Under the pieces are notes generated by a model, which saw nothing but the letters and a program-made list of their open reading frames with translations, ran no database searches and had not been told where the DNA came from. A stretch of DNA of 64,000 bases from Streptomyces sp. CA-210063 (GTDB lineage Bacteria; Actinomycetota; Actinomycetes; Streptomycetales; Streptomycetaceae), in the NCBI RefSeq assembly GCF_024612015.1, contig NZ_CP102512.1, forward strand, positions 1,798,001 through 1,862,000. Direction: 5' to 3'. The translations under genes were made by a program, and so were the position numbers. This document shows, piece by piece, positions 9,346-18,015 of the stretch; within the stretch, counting starts at the first letter, position 1; each line of letters starts with the position of its first letter.

Positions 9346-10392
9346 ATGCACCCCATGGAAACCTCCATAGCAGTCCCCACCGCAACCCTCCTGAACAAGC
9401 GGTTCAGACTCGCGGCGGCGATCGCCGCGACGGCGGCCGTTCTCGTCTCGACGCCGTCCGCGTCCGCGTCCGCATTCGCATCCACGGCGACGGAGACATC
9501 CCCGAAGCCGGTCGTCACCGACGTGAAGACCCTCGCCTCCTTCGACTTCACCGCCGGAGACTCCCCGGAGAACATCACCGTCAACCCGGACAACTCACTG
9601 ACCGTCTCCATGCTCGGCAGCGTGGCGGGCAAGCGTCCGGCGCTGGTGCGGATCGCCCCGTCCGGGCGCAGCCAGGTGATCGTCGCCGGGCAGCCGGGCG
9701 ACACGTTCACCGGCAACACGCGCGACCGCGGCGGCAACATCTACTACAACGTGGCCTCCTCCAACTCCGCCCGGGCCGGCGTATGGACGCTGCCCCCCGG
9801 CGGCACCCCTCGCCGCATCGTCGCCCTGCCCACCGACGGACTCCCCAACGGCCTGGCCCTCGACCCGGCGGGGCGCACCCTGTACGCGGCCGACAGCAAC
9901 AAGGCCACCGTATGGAGCGTCCCGGTCTCCGGTGGAAAGGCGACCGCCTGGCTGACCGACCCCACCCTCGAAGGCGACCCGTCCGTACCCCTCGGTGCGA
10001 ACGGGCTCCGCTTCCACAAGGGCGCCGTCTGGGTCTCCAACCTCGCGAAGGGCACCCTGTTGCGCATCCCGGTCACCGCCACAGGCGCCCCCGGCCGGAT
10101 CCACACCGTGACCAGCAGCCTCACCGGCGTTGACGACTTCACCTTCCTCAACGACCGCTCCGACGTGGTGTTCGCCGCGCAGAACGGCCTCAACCAGGTC
10201 GCGCTCGTCCACCCCGACGGGACCACCGAGACCGTCCTGACCGCCTCGGACGGCCTCGCTTCCCCCACCTCCACCGCTGTGCGCGGAAACCGGCTCTACG
10301 TCACCAACGCCGGTCTCGCCGAGCCCCACGACGCGAAGGTGCAGCGCGGCACGATCGACCCCGCCGCGCTGAACTGTGGCCGGACCTCCTGA
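9346..10392 (+). CDS. Secreted SMP-30/gluconolactonase-like beta-propeller protein
   Basis: 348 residues from ATG 9346; ATG 9355 is an alternative. A signal peptide covers about residues 1-46 (basic start, then AAIAATAAVLVSTPSASASA). The mature part has repeated strand motifs of the six-bladed propeller type: GNIYYNV, PNGLALDPAGRTLYAAD, GANGLRFHKGAVWVSN, ASPTSTAVRGNRLYVTN. The family contains lactonases and binding proteins; the substrate cannot be told here. It is likely exported by Sec and free outside the cell. A strong hairpin follows the gene. Confidence 0.8.
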   Translation: MHPMETSIAVPTATLLNKRFRLAAAIAATAAVLVSTPSASASAFASTATETSPKPVVTDVKTLASFDFTAGDSPENITVNPDNSLTVSMLGSVAGKRPALVRIAPSGRSQVIVAGQPGDTFTGNTRDRGGNIYYNVASSNSARAGVWTLPPGGTPRRIVALPTDGLPNGLALDPAGRTLYAADSNKATVWSVPVSGGKATAWLTDPTLEGDPSVPLGANGLRFHKGAVWVSNLAKGTLLRIPVTATGAPGRIHTVTSSLTGVDDFTFLNDRSDVVFAAQNGLNQVALVHPDGTTETVLTASDGLASPTSTAVRGNRLYVTNAGLAEPHDAKVQRGTIDPAALNCGRTS

Positions 10393-10401
10393 ACTGGCGA
10401 A

Positions 10402-10438
10402 GCCGGTATCCGCGGCATGACCTGCTGCGGATACCGGC
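10402..10438 (+). terminator. Hairpin terminator after the beta-propeller gene
   Basis: Perfect 12-bp arms GCCGGTATCCGC (10402-10413) and GCGGATACCGGC (10427-10438) with a 13-base loop, starting 9 bp after the stop. No T-run follows, as is usual for Streptomyces terminators. Confidence 0.7.
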
Positions 10439-10472
10439 AGTCGGCAGCCGGCAGCCAGATGCGAACGGCGAC

Positions 10473-10817
10473 TCAGGTCGCCCGGCACCGGTTCAGACGA
10501 GGCTTGCGCCTCCGTCGACATTGACGCAGCGCCGTCCAGTCGCCTTCGTCGGCCGGGCGGGCGCGTACGGCGTCGGCGACCTGCCTGCCGTGGGCGTCGA
10601 GGACGCTGAGGACTGCCTCTTCCTTGCTGCCGAAGTACCGGCGGAAGGTAGTGCGGGACACCCCTGCAGCGGCAGCCAGGTCATCCGGCGTGACCTTGTC
10701 GAATCCCTCACGCAGGAACAGGTCCAACGCCACCTGGGCCAGTTCGGCCCGTATGGCGGTCCGGGCGATGGCACGGGTCTTCGCGCGCCCCGCTGCCACT
10801 TCCGCCGGCACCCCCAT
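10473..10817 (-). pseudogene. Truncated TetR-family regulator
   Basis: The first 80-odd residues are a good TetR DNA-binding domain (VTPDDLAAAAGVSRTTFRRYFGSKEEAV) closely related to the intact TetR at 10891-11484. The similarity stops abruptly after DEGDWTALRQ at about position 10526. The remaining codons are junk, and the ligand-binding domain is missing. Just past the break, in another frame, lies the tail of an SDR gene, so a deletion joined the two. Start taken as ATG 10817; upstream starts would run into the neighbour. A DNA-binding fragment could still be made. Confidence 0.75.
10493..10525 (-). pseudogene. Last ten codons of a lost SDR gene
   Basis: Read on the minus strand, 10525-10493 gives VNVDGGASLV and a stop, the typical end of a short-chain dehydrogenase. 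It directly abuts the truncated TetR in a different frame. This marks a deletion that removed most of a TetR gene and most of an SDR gene lying downstream of it. Confidence 0.55.
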
Positions 10818-10890
10818 CCCGTACTCCGGCCTTGGCCCAGCACTGTCTTCAAGAGCCGGCATGACACCCGGTTTCACGAAGGGGGCGCGC

Positions 10891-11484
10891 CTACCGCAAT
10901 GCGAATGCGGCGAAGGCCTCGTCGAGCAGGGCATCGAGGTCGAGGCGGCCGTCGGAGGCGGTCCAGCGGTCGACGGCGACGTTCAGGCAGTCCACCGCGG
11001 CGGCGGCACGCACCAGCGGAACCAGGAGCGAGGGCCAGGAGGGGTCGGCGCGCTCGGCGAGGGCCTGGGCGATGGCGGGGCGCCAGCCGTTCTGCTTCTC
11101 CAGCGTGCGGACGCCCAGCGCGGGCGTGCGCATGATCAGCTGGGACATCGCGAGTGCGCCGTCCGGGTCCCGGCGATGGACTTCGGTGACGGCGTCCAGC
11201 GCGCGCCGCAGTGCCGTCCAGTCACCCTCGTCGGCAGGCCGGGCGCGTAGAGCATCGGCGACCTGTTCGCCCTGGGCGTCGACGGCGCCGAGGACGGCGT
11301 CCTCCTTGCTGCCGAAATAGCGCAGGAAGGTACTGCGGGACACTCCCGCAGCCGCCGCCAGGTCATTGACGGTGACATTGTCGAAGCCCTCGCGGCGGAA
11401 CAGGTCGAAGGCCACCTGGGCCAGCTCGAACCGAATGGCGGCCCGCGCGATGTCTCTCGTGTTCGTACGTACTGCTCCACTCAC
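10891..11484 (-). CDS. TetR-family transcriptional regulator
   Basis: 197 residues from GTG 11484. An N-terminal TetR HTH (VNDLAAAAGVSRSTFLRYFGSKEDAV, residues 37-62) is followed by a helical ligand-binding domain of the MftR-like type. The gene is divergent from an SDR at 11612, with a perfect palindrome between them, so it most likely represses the SDR and itself. The ligand is unknown. A truncated paralogue follows on the same strand. Confidence 0.88.
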   Translation of the reverse strand: MSGAVRTNTRDIARAAIRFELAQVAFDLFRREGFDNVTVNDLAAAAGVSRSTFLRYFGSKEDAVLGAVDAQGEQVADALRARPADEGDWTALRRALDAVTEVHRRDPDGALAMSQLIMRTPALGVRTLEKQNGWRPAIAQALAERADPSWPSLLVPLVRAAAAVDCLNVAVDRWTASDGRLDLDALLDEAFAAFALR

Positions 11485-11528
11485 TTCTCGATCCTACCTC
11501 TCCCTTGACCTCGGCTCGCAACGATGAG

Positions 11529-11566
11529 CTACAGTTCCTGCTCTGACACCGAGTGTCACACTGTAG
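11529..11566. promoter_or_regulatory. Nested palindromic operator between TetR and SDR genes
   Basis: The core TGACAC-CGA-GTGTCA (11544-11558) is a perfect inverted repeat. An outer pair, CTACAGT (11529-11535) and ACTGTAG (11560-11566), surrounds it. The site lies in the 127-bp divergent gap, where a TetR dimer would be expected to bind. Confidence 0.75.
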
Positions 11567-11611
11567 CGATTGACGCAAGTGTGGCGCTCCAGCTCAGCAA
11601 GGGAGAGAACC

Positions 11612-12382
11612 ATGAGGGGTCTGCAGGGCAAGAGGATCGTCATTGCCGGGGGCGCGACCGGCATCGGCGCGGCCACGGCCGAGCGGCTCGCCGAGGAGGG
11701 GGCCTCGGTCGTCGTCGGCGACATCAATCTCGCTGGAGCGGAAGCCACTGCCAAGGACATCACCGAGTCGGGCGGCACCGCGATCGCCGTGGAGTTCGAC
11801 CTCGGTGACGAGGCCACGATTCAAGCGCTGGTCGACCGGACCGTCGCCGAGTTCGGCGGGGTCGACGGTCTCTTCAACGTCGGCGCCGACCTTTCGCCAG
11901 CCACTCTGGGCGGTGACGTCGACCTGCTGGAGATGGACCCGGCCGTGTGGCGCCGCACCCACGACGTGAACCTGCTCGGCTACGCCCTGACCTGCCGGGC
12001 AGTCCTCCCGCACCTGCTGGGCCAGGGCGGCGGCGTCATCGTCAACACCTCTTCCGGCGCGGCCTGGGGCGGCGAGCCCACGCGGCCCGCGTACGCCGCC
12101 TCCAAGGCCGGGATCAACGCGCTGACCCGCCACATCGCCTCCCGCTGGGGAAAGGAGGGCATCCGCTGCAATGTCGTCGCCCCCGGCCTGGTCATGGGCG
12201 AGACCCAGCAGGAGCAGGACGACCAGCAGTTGCAGGCCATGGCGTTGCAGTACGCCCGCAGCCCGCGGCTGGGCGAGCCCTCCGATCTGGCCGGCGCCGT
12301 CGCCTTCCTCTTCTCCGACGACGCGGCCTGGATCAGCGGCCAGGCCTGGTCGATCGACGGCGGCATGAGCCTGCGCGGCTGA
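11612..12382 (+). CDS. Short-chain dehydrogenase/reductase (SDR)
   Basis: 256 residues from ATG 11612, with GGGAGA upstream; an in-frame ATG at 11570 lies in the operator region and lacks a ribosome-binding site. The Rossmann motif GGATGIGAATAERLA is near residue 10, the catalytic Ser region at NTSSGAAWGG and the catalytic YAASK near 150. NVGAD stands in place of the usual NNAG, a small departure. The C-terminus WSIDGGMSLRG is typical. NAD(P)-dependent oxidation or reduction of an alcohol or ketone; the substrate is unknown. Probably under the divergent TetR. Confidence 0.88.
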   Translation: MRGLQGKRIVIAGGATGIGAATAERLAEEGASVVVGDINLAGAEATAKDITESGGTAIAVEFDLGDEATIQALVDRTVAEFGGVDGLFNVGADLSPATLGGDVDLLEMDPAVWRRTHDVNLLGYALTCRAVLPHLLGQGGGVIVNTSSGAAWGGEPTRPAYAASKAGINALTRHIASRWGKEGIRCNVVAPGLVMGETQQEQDDQQLQAMALQYARSPRLGEPSDLAGAVAFLFSDDAAWISGQAWSIDGGMSLRG

Positions 12383-12481
12383 CAGCAGCTGCTGCGGCTC
12401 CGCCACGCCCGGTCCCTCCAGGGACCCCATGCACCCTTCTCGTTCTCATTCACCTATGACCACTGACCGGAGACGTACCCC

Positions 12482-13234
12482 ATGACCAAGACCCTCGGAC
12501 TCATCGGCGCCGGCAACATCGGCAGTGCGCTGGCTCGCCTGGCCGTCGCCGCCGGCCTGAATGTCGTACTGAGCAACTCCCGCCGCCCGGAGGCCCTCGC
12601 CGACCTCGTCGCCGAACTCGGCGAGCAAGCGCGCGCGGCCACCCCCGCCGAGGCCGCGCAAGCCGGCGACCTGGTGGTGGCGACCATCCCGCTGAGCAGC
12701 TACGACAAGCTGCCGGCCGCCGCCCTGGCCGGGAAGATCGTCATCGACACCATGAACTACTACCCCGATCGCATCGGCCACATCGCCGAGTTGGACGCCG
12801 GCGGGCTGACCTCCAGCACTCTGGTGCAGCGGCACCTGGCCGACTCACGGGTGGTCAAGGCGTTCAACAACATCGACTTCGTGCGCCTGTTCACCGCAGC
12901 CAGGCCCGCCGGCGCCGACGACCGCAGTGCCCTGCCCATCGCCGGCGACGACACGGCCGCCAAGGCGCAGGTCGCCGAGCTGCTGGACGCGCTGGGCTAC
13001 GACGCCGTGGACACCGGCACCCTCGACGACAGCTGGCGCAGCGAGCCGGGCACTCCCGTCTATGTCCAGCCGTACCTGCCGGCGCAGCCCGAGGGGCTGA
13101 CCGACGAGGAGATGGGGCGCTGGTTCTTCGAGGCCGCAGGCGTCCCTGTGCCGGCCGCCAAAGTGAGGGAGCTGACCGAAACCGCCGTCCGGCGTACCGC
13201 GGGCGACACCCGCGCGACCCTCAGCCAGGACTGA
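12482..13234 (+). CDS. NAD(P)-binding F420-reductase-like oxidoreductase
   Basis: 250 residues from ATG 12482 (GGAG nine bases upstream). The N-terminus TLGLIGAGNIGSALARLAV is the nucleotide-binding motif of the NADPH-dependent F420 reductase / ProC-like fold, followed by VVLSNSRRPE, which points to NADP(H) preference. IVIDTMNYYP and VVKAFNNIDF match the family. The protein may exchange hydride between NADPH and F420, or act on a related substrate. It follows the SDR on the same strand and is next to relics of an F420-type LLM enzyme, so an F420-linked role fits. Confidence 0.8.
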   Translation: MTKTLGLIGAGNIGSALARLAVAAGLNVVLSNSRRPEALADLVAELGEQARAATPAEAAQAGDLVVATIPLSSYDKLPAAALAGKIVIDTMNYYPDRIGHIAELDAGGLTSSTLVQRHLADSRVVKAFNNIDFVRLFTAARPAGADDRSALPIAGDDTAAKAQVAELLDALGYDAVDTGTLDDSWRSEPGTPVYVQPYLPAQPEGLTDEEMGRWFFEAAGVPVPAAKVRELTETAVRRTAGDTRATLSQD

Positions 13235-13246
13235 CACGCGAGACGC

Positions 13247-13640
13247 GGACCAAGGTCTGCGGGGCTTCCAGATGGAGGTACTGGGCGGCGCCGAGAGCGC
13301 CATGCTGGAGTGCTGCACCACGCTCGGCCACCTCGCCGCGCACACCTCCACCGTGCGACTCGGGGCGCTGGTGACCGGGGTGACGTACCGCCATCCCGGC
13401 CTGCTGGCCAGGATCGTCACCACGCTCGACCACCTCTCCGGCGGCCGCGCCACCCCGGCATCGGGGCGGCCTGGTACGAGCGCGAACATCTCGGCCTGGG
13501 CGTGCCCTTCCCGCCGACGGCCGAGCGGTTCGAACGGCTGGAGGAGACCCTGCGGATCTGCCTGCAGATGTGGGATCCGCAGGACAGCGGGCCGTTCGAG
13601 GGCAGGCACTACCAGCTGGCCGAGACCGTGTGCGTGCCAC
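13247..13640 (+). pseudogene. LLM-class F420-dependent oxidoreductase fragment, frameshifted
   Basis: The first frame reads ECCTTLGHLAAHTSTVRLGA and continues to LDHLSGGRA near 13455. The sequence then continues one frame over as GIGAAWYEREHLGLGVPFPP through QMWDPQDSGPFEGRHYQLAE to about 13640. These are consecutive parts of the luciferase-like fold. About 80 N-terminal and 100 or more C-terminal residues are missing, and a frameshift splits what is left. It was probably part of the oxidoreductase cluster before decay. Confidence 0.8.
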
Positions 13641-13844
13641 CGCCGGGAGCGCGCCGCGCCAGCGGCACGACGGCTGGCCGAACTCGGCTGACAAGAGCCG
13701 TATCCGACCGGTCGAGGCCCACCCATGGTCATGGCGAACGAAGCAGCCCGTGCCTCGGCCCCGGCCCCGGCCCCGGTGGACAGCGCGCCTGGAAGCCTGC
13801 CGGCTCGGTGGCTGCCCGCCGCACGACTCACACAAGGGAGAGAA

Positions 13845-14909
13845 GTGTCTGATCACCAGCCCGGCAGGACACCGCCTGGACGCTACCGAGTCGCTCAATG
13901 GGCGACCGGTCACACCGGGGCACACGCCCTGCGATGCGTCATCGAGCACCCGCGGTACGACCTGGTCGGCGTGTACGTGTACGCCGACGCGAAGGTCGGC
14001 CGCGACGCCGGTGAACTGTGCGGCTTGGAGCCGACCGGCGTCCGTGCCACCGGCAGCATCGACGACATTCTCGCCGCCAGTCCCGACTGTGTGTTGTACA
14101 TGCCGGTGCTCGAGGCGGTCAGGATCGACGAGATCTGCCAACTCCTCGAGTCGGGCGCCAACGTCGTCACGAGCGTCACCGACTTCCACTACCCGGAGGG
14201 CCTCGACCCCGATGCACGGCAGCGGATCCAGGCCGCGTGCGAGCGCGGCGGTACATCGCTCCACGCCACGGGCTCCAGCCCGGGCTGGATCACCGAGGTC
14301 TTCCCGCTCGCGGTGACCGCCCTCCAGCGCCGGCTCGATCGCCTGACGATCGAGGAGTTCGCCGACATGACGACGCGCAACTCACCGGAGCTGCTCTCCC
14401 AGATGTTCGGCGGAGACCCCGCGGCGATGGACCTCACGCGGGTGGCCGCCGGCCTGGGCGAAGATTTCGGCACCTCGCTGCGCCAACTCGCCGACGGTCT
14501 TTCGGTACCTCTCGACGAGGTCACCGCGACAGGGATGGTGGGCACGGCGGCGAAACCGGTGAAGGTCGGCACCACGACCGTCGAGGCCGGCACGGTCGCC
14601 GCATGGCGGTTCGAGGTCACCGGCTGGCGAGACGGCAAGCCGTTCATGGTGGTCCGGCCCACCTGGTACCTCACCCAGGATCTCGAACAGGACTGGAAAG
14701 GGCAGGTGCGCGACACCGGCTGGCACGTCGTCGTCGAGGGTGACGCGCCCCTCGACATCGACATCCGTGTCCCGTCCGAGAACTACGCTGCCGTCTCACC
14801 CGGCTACAGCGCCCACATCGTCGTCAACGCCGTGCCCTTGGTCTGCGAGGCACCGCCCGGCATCAGGACCACCCTCGACCTGCCTCGGATGGTCGCGGAC
14901 CTGGCCTGA
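13845..14909 (+). CDS. 2,4-diaminopentanoate dehydrogenase-like / dihydrodipicolinate reductase-like oxidoreductase
   Basis: 354 residues from GTG 13845, five bases after AAGGGAGAG; the long frame upstream has no ribosome-binding site. RYRVAQWATGHTGAHALRCV is a dinucleotide-binding start, and NVVTSVTDFHYPEG, HATGSSPGWITEVFPL and RFEVTGWRDGKPFM fit the DapB-like family with N-terminal Rossmann and C-terminal domains. In actinobacteria such proteins are annotated as dihydrodipicolinate reductase family, often beside LLM and SDR enzymes of catabolic clusters. The substrate is unknown. Confidence 0.8.
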   Translation: MSDHQPGRTPPGRYRVAQWATGHTGAHALRCVIEHPRYDLVGVYVYADAKVGRDAGELCGLEPTGVRATGSIDDILAASPDCVLYMPVLEAVRIDEICQLLESGANVVTSVTDFHYPEGLDPDARQRIQAACERGGTSLHATGSSPGWITEVFPLAVTALQRRLDRLTIEEFADMTTRNSPELLSQMFGGDPAAMDLTRVAAGLGEDFGTSLRQLADGLSVPLDEVTATGMVGTAAKPVKVGTTTVEAGTVAAWRFEVTGWRDGKPFMVVRPTWYLTQDLEQDWKGQVRDTGWHVVVEGDAPLDIDIRVPSENYAAVSPGYSAHIVVNAVPLVCEAPPGIRTTLDLPRMVADLA

Positions 14910-14950
14910 ATATCCTCGTGCCGATCAACCCCGCCGCGTCGGCAACCCAA

Positions 14951-16402
14951 CTACACCTGCACCGAGGCCAGTTCGACGACGGTGATGTCGGACGGAGCGC
15001 CCACGCGCACCGGCGGGCCCCAGGCGCCGGCACCGCGGCTCACGTACAGCTGGGTGTCGCCGTAGCGCTCCAGGCCGGCGACCGTGGGGTTGGCCAGTTC
15101 GGCGAGGACGTTGCCCGGCCAGAGTTGACCGCCGTGGGTGTGGCCGGAGAGCTGGAGATCGACGCCGTGACGTACGGCGTCGTCGATGACGACGGGTTGG
15201 TGGGCGAGGAGGACGGCCGTGCGGGAACGGTCGCGGTCGCCAAGTGCTCTGCCGAAGTCGGGGCCTTGGCCCTCCTCTTCACCGCGGACGTCGTTGACGC
15301 CCGCCAGGTCGAAGCCGGGCAGCTCGGTGCGGGCGTTCTCCAGCGGGCGCAGTCCCAGCTCCCGTACCTTCTCCACCCATGGTTCGGCGCCGGAGATGTA
15401 CTCGTGGTTGCCGGTGACGAAGTAGGCGCCGTGCCGTGCCCGGAGCCCGGCGAGTGGTTCGACGGCAGGAGTGAGGTTCTCGACGCTGCCGTCCACCAGG
15501 TCGCCGACGACCGCGATCAGGTCGGGCTGGGTCGCGTTGATGGTGTCGACGACCCGCTGGGCGAAGCCACGGCCCAGGAGGGGACCGACGTGGATGTCGC
15601 TGACGACGGCGATCCGGAAACCGTGCGCACTGCGCGGCAGTTTGGCCAGCGGAACCGTGAGGCGCTTCACCTTGGGCCCGCGGAGGACACCGTACGTGCC
15701 GTAGCCGACGGTGCCGACGGCGACGGCCGCGGCGGCCCCGCCCACGACGCGGGAGACGAAGAGGCGGCGCGACGGGCCGGTGGGGGCGGTGCCGGCCGGC
15801 AGCGTCGGCTCCGATACGTGCGGAGGGTCCAGCACGGTGACGGGCGCGGTGCCTCGTGAGGCAGAGGCATCGGAATCGCCGCGATGCGCCGTCGCGGTCA
15901 GCGGCTCGTCGGCCGAAACCAGTTCCTCCGCATCGGAGTCGGTCGCTTGCACTTCCGCCACTTCCGCGGACTGCGCCGTCGGGAGAATCCGCTGCCGCGC
16001 GTCTGCCCCGGCGCCCCGATGCGCGAGCCACCGCCGCAGCACAGGCCGCACGGCCTCACCAACCAGCAACGCGAGCAGCAGGTACAGGAACAGCGCCAGC
16101 CACAGATACCCGGGCCAGGCCAGGATCCGCTGCAGAGGGAAAGGGACACCGTCGCCCTCCGCTGTCATGGCCGCCATCGACAGCAGGGGCCCGGCCACGA
16201 CGACGATGCTTCCGGCTCGTCGGAGGAACGACCCCTTGGGTGTGGTGTCCCGTATGAGGCGGCGCCATACGTACCAGTGGAGTGCGCCGAACAACGCCAG
16301 GACGAAGACGGATACGACGATGACCACGACTCTGCGCAGCCCTTCCCTTGTGGTGTCCGGGGGGCGGATGCGTCCCCGGCTGTCTGTGACCGGACCTGTC
16401 AC
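14951..16402 (-). CDS. Membrane-anchored metallophosphoesterase
   Basis: 483 residues. Three hydrophobic segments in the first 130 residues anchor it. A charged low-complexity linker (about 140-215) and a further hydrophobic stretch (VGGAAAAVAVGTVGYGTYGV) follow, then the calcineurin-like phosphoesterase domain. Metal and catalytic motifs are VVSDIHVGPLLGRG, VVGDLVDGS, VTGNHEYISGA and LSGHTHGGQLWPGN. By family it hydrolyses phosphoesters at the membrane face; the YkuE-like type acts on lipids or nucleotides, but the substrate is not visible. Convergent with the gene ending at 14909. Confidence 0.88.
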   Translation of the reverse strand: MTGPVTDSRGRIRPPDTTREGLRRVVVIVVSVFVLALFGALHWYVWRRLIRDTTPKGSFLRRAGSIVVVAGPLLSMAAMTAEGDGVPFPLQRILAWPGYLWLALFLYLLLALLVGEAVRPVLRRWLAHRGAGADARQRILPTAQSAEVAEVQATDSDAEELVSADEPLTATAHRGDSDASASRGTAPVTVLDPPHVSEPTLPAGTAPTGPSRRLFVSRVVGGAAAAVAVGTVGYGTYGVLRGPKVKRLTVPLAKLPRSAHGFRIAVVSDIHVGPLLGRGFAQRVVDTINATQPDLIAVVGDLVDGSVENLTPAVEPLAGLRARHGAYFVTGNHEYISGAEPWVEKVRELGLRPLENARTELPGFDLAGVNDVRGEEEGQGPDFGRALGDRDRSRTAVLLAHQPVVIDDAVRHGVDLQLSGHTHGGQLWPGNVLAELANPTVAGLERYGDTQLYVSRGAGAWGPPVRVGAPSDITVVELASVQV

Positions 16403-16420
16403 TTGACCAACGGCCGTCGG

Positions 16421-16849
16421 TCAGCTGGATGCCTCAGCCTTGATCTGCGCCAGAGCGTCGTTGAAGCCCTTCGGGGTTCCGCTGTTTCCGGCCACGCGGT
16501 CCAGGCGCACGCTGTCGATGTCCTTGCCGACGACGAGTCGTGGGACCGCGGCGGCGAAGCGCTTCTGCAGAGCGAGCGAGGTTTCGTCCGTTGCCCGGGG
16601 TGTGACCTTGACGGCGGTGATCCTGTCGTCTGCGAGGGTTACGGTCACTCCGATGCTCGAAGGCAGGTTCCCGTACCGGCCCTCGGCCTCGAACTCGCCG
16701 TCCTCGTAGGTCGAGGAAGTCGGTTCAGCCGCGGTGTCCGAAGCGGCCGGTGAGCTCGCGTTGTCCGCGTCCGTCGAGGCGCATCCGGTGAGGGCCGCGG
16801 TGAGTGAGAGCCCGATCGCGGCTGTGATCTTCTTGCTCGGTGCTGTCAT
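16421..16849 (-). CDS. FMN-binding-domain lipoprotein
   Basis: 142 residues from ATG 16849, with AAGGAGGA directly upstream; this beats the ATG at 16864. The signal peptide ends in the lipobox LTGC (Cys near residue 23). A Ser/Ala/Thr-rich linker and an FMN-binding domain (YGNLPSSIGVTVTLADDRIT) follow. The C-terminal stretch VAGNSGTPKGFNDALAQIKA sits where covalent FMN acceptors have S/T-G-A-T, but this copy lacks the canonical spacing. It lies 44 bp after apbE on the same strand. Inferred role: an extracytoplasmic electron carrier that receives FMN, covalently or not. Confidence 0.82.
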   Translation of the reverse strand: MTAPSKKITAAIGLSLTAALTGCASTDADNASSPAASDTAAEPTSSTYEDGEFEAEGRYGNLPSSIGVTVTLADDRITAVKVTPRATDETSLALQKRFAAAVPRLVVGKDIDSVRLDRVAGNSGTPKGFNDALAQIKAEASS

Positions 16850-16893
16850 GTTCCTCCTTGCCATGGTGCTCTGTACGAGGTCCGGTGCGCCGC

Positions 16894-17871
16894 TCAGGTG
16901 AACAGCCCGCCGTCGAAGTTCCGCGAGATCTCCGCGTGGCCGCTGGCGTACATGCGCACGTGGGCGAAGTCGAAGGTCTGCGCGAGCCGGCGCGCCTCGG
17001 TGAAGAACAGCGCCGTCGCCAGTCCGTCGGCCAGAGCGGCACTGTCGGCCACGACCCAGGTGGCCACCACCTTCCTGGCCGGACGACCGGTGCGAGCGTC
17101 GAGCAGGTGGTGCAGCCCGTCACCCCAGGCGCGTGCGCTGACCCCGGACGCGCACAGCGCTCGTCCCCGCAGGTGCGCCACGCCGACCACGAGCTGCGGG
17201 TCGAACGGATGCTCAAGGCCGACCCGGATGGCGCGGTCCCCCGCATGGCGCAAATCACCGCCGGCGTCGATGACGAACCGTGTGATTCCGGCATCCCGAA
17301 GGATCGCCGAGACGATGTCCACCAGGTAGCCCTTTCCCACCGCTCCCACGTCGATCACAACCGGGCGCGGGGTGACGAGGGTCCTGCCGTCCCGCACGAT
17401 GTCCGCCGCCCAGATCGCCCGGCCGCGGGCGCGTTCCTGGGCCCGAACCGTCTGCGGAGCGGGCGTGAGGGAGTACGAGGCGTCGTATCCGAGGAGTTCG
17501 AGCTCACGGCCGACGAGTGGGTCGACGGCACCGCCGGTCGCGGTGGCGAGGCGGTCGTAGAGGTCGAACAGGGCCAGTGAGTCCTCCGGGAACTCGAACC
17601 GGCCCCCGGCCGGGGCGTCCGAGATCCGGGACACCAGCGAGTCCGGGCGGAAGCGCGAGTAGGTGGCGTCGAATCGCCGGATGCGGTCCAGGACCCGGCG
17701 GCGCAGACTGCCGCTCAGCGGCTCGTCGGTGTCGATCTGCCAGCCGGTGCCGATGGCGTCGAAGGCGAAATGGATGCCTCCGGCGTCCGGTCTGCCGGCT
17801 TGGACTTCCGGTCCGACGGCGGTGGTCGGCCTGGAGCCCTCGCCCGGGTGTCGCGTGATGTGGTGGTGCAC
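16894..17871 (-). CDS. apbE: FAD:protein FMN transferase (ApbE family)
   Basis: 325 residues from GTG 17871; the true start may be slightly downstream because the ApbE domain begins at about residue 34 (FAFDAIGTGWQI). Motifs include FDATYSRFRPDSLVSR, GGAVDPLVG, VIDVGAVGKGYLVD and FVIDAGGDLRHAG. The last two line the Mg-FAD site. The enzyme moves FMN from FAD onto a Thr/Ser of exported flavoproteins. There is no clear signal peptide in the chosen frame. It is transcribed ahead of the FMN-binding lipoprotein, its likely substrate. Confidence 0.9.
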   Translation of the reverse strand: MHHHITRHPGEGSRPTTAVGPEVQAGRPDAGGIHFAFDAIGTGWQIDTDEPLSGSLRRRVLDRIRRFDATYSRFRPDSLVSRISDAPAGGRFEFPEDSLALFDLYDRLATATGGAVDPLVGRELELLGYDASYSLTPAPQTVRAQERARGRAIWAADIVRDGRTLVTPRPVVIDVGAVGKGYLVDIVSAILRDAGITRFVIDAGGDLRHAGDRAIRVGLEHPFDPQLVVGVAHLRGRALCASGVSARAWGDGLHHLLDARTGRPARKVVATWVVADSAALADGLATALFFTEARRLAQTFDFAHVRMYASGHAEISRNFDGGLFT

Positions 17872-17923
17872 GGTTGCCGCTCCGTACGGTTCGGTGGGCG
17901 ACTGCTGCCAGTGAGCAGGACCC

Positions 17924-17966
17924 CGGCGGGCTGTCCGGGCGAGGTGCGCGACCGGGCAGCCCGCCG
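17924..17966 (-). terminator. Hairpin after the aldo/keto reductase gene
   Basis: Arms CGGCGGGCTG (17924-17933) and CAGCCCGCCG (17957-17966) form a 10-bp GC stem with a 23-base loop. It lies 50 bp beyond the stop of the minus-strand gene at 18016 and before apbE. Confidence 0.55.
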
Positions 17967-18015
17967 AGGCAGCAAGCTGCTGTGGGGGGCCGCTTCGGCC
18001 TGCCCCGGGTGGGTG

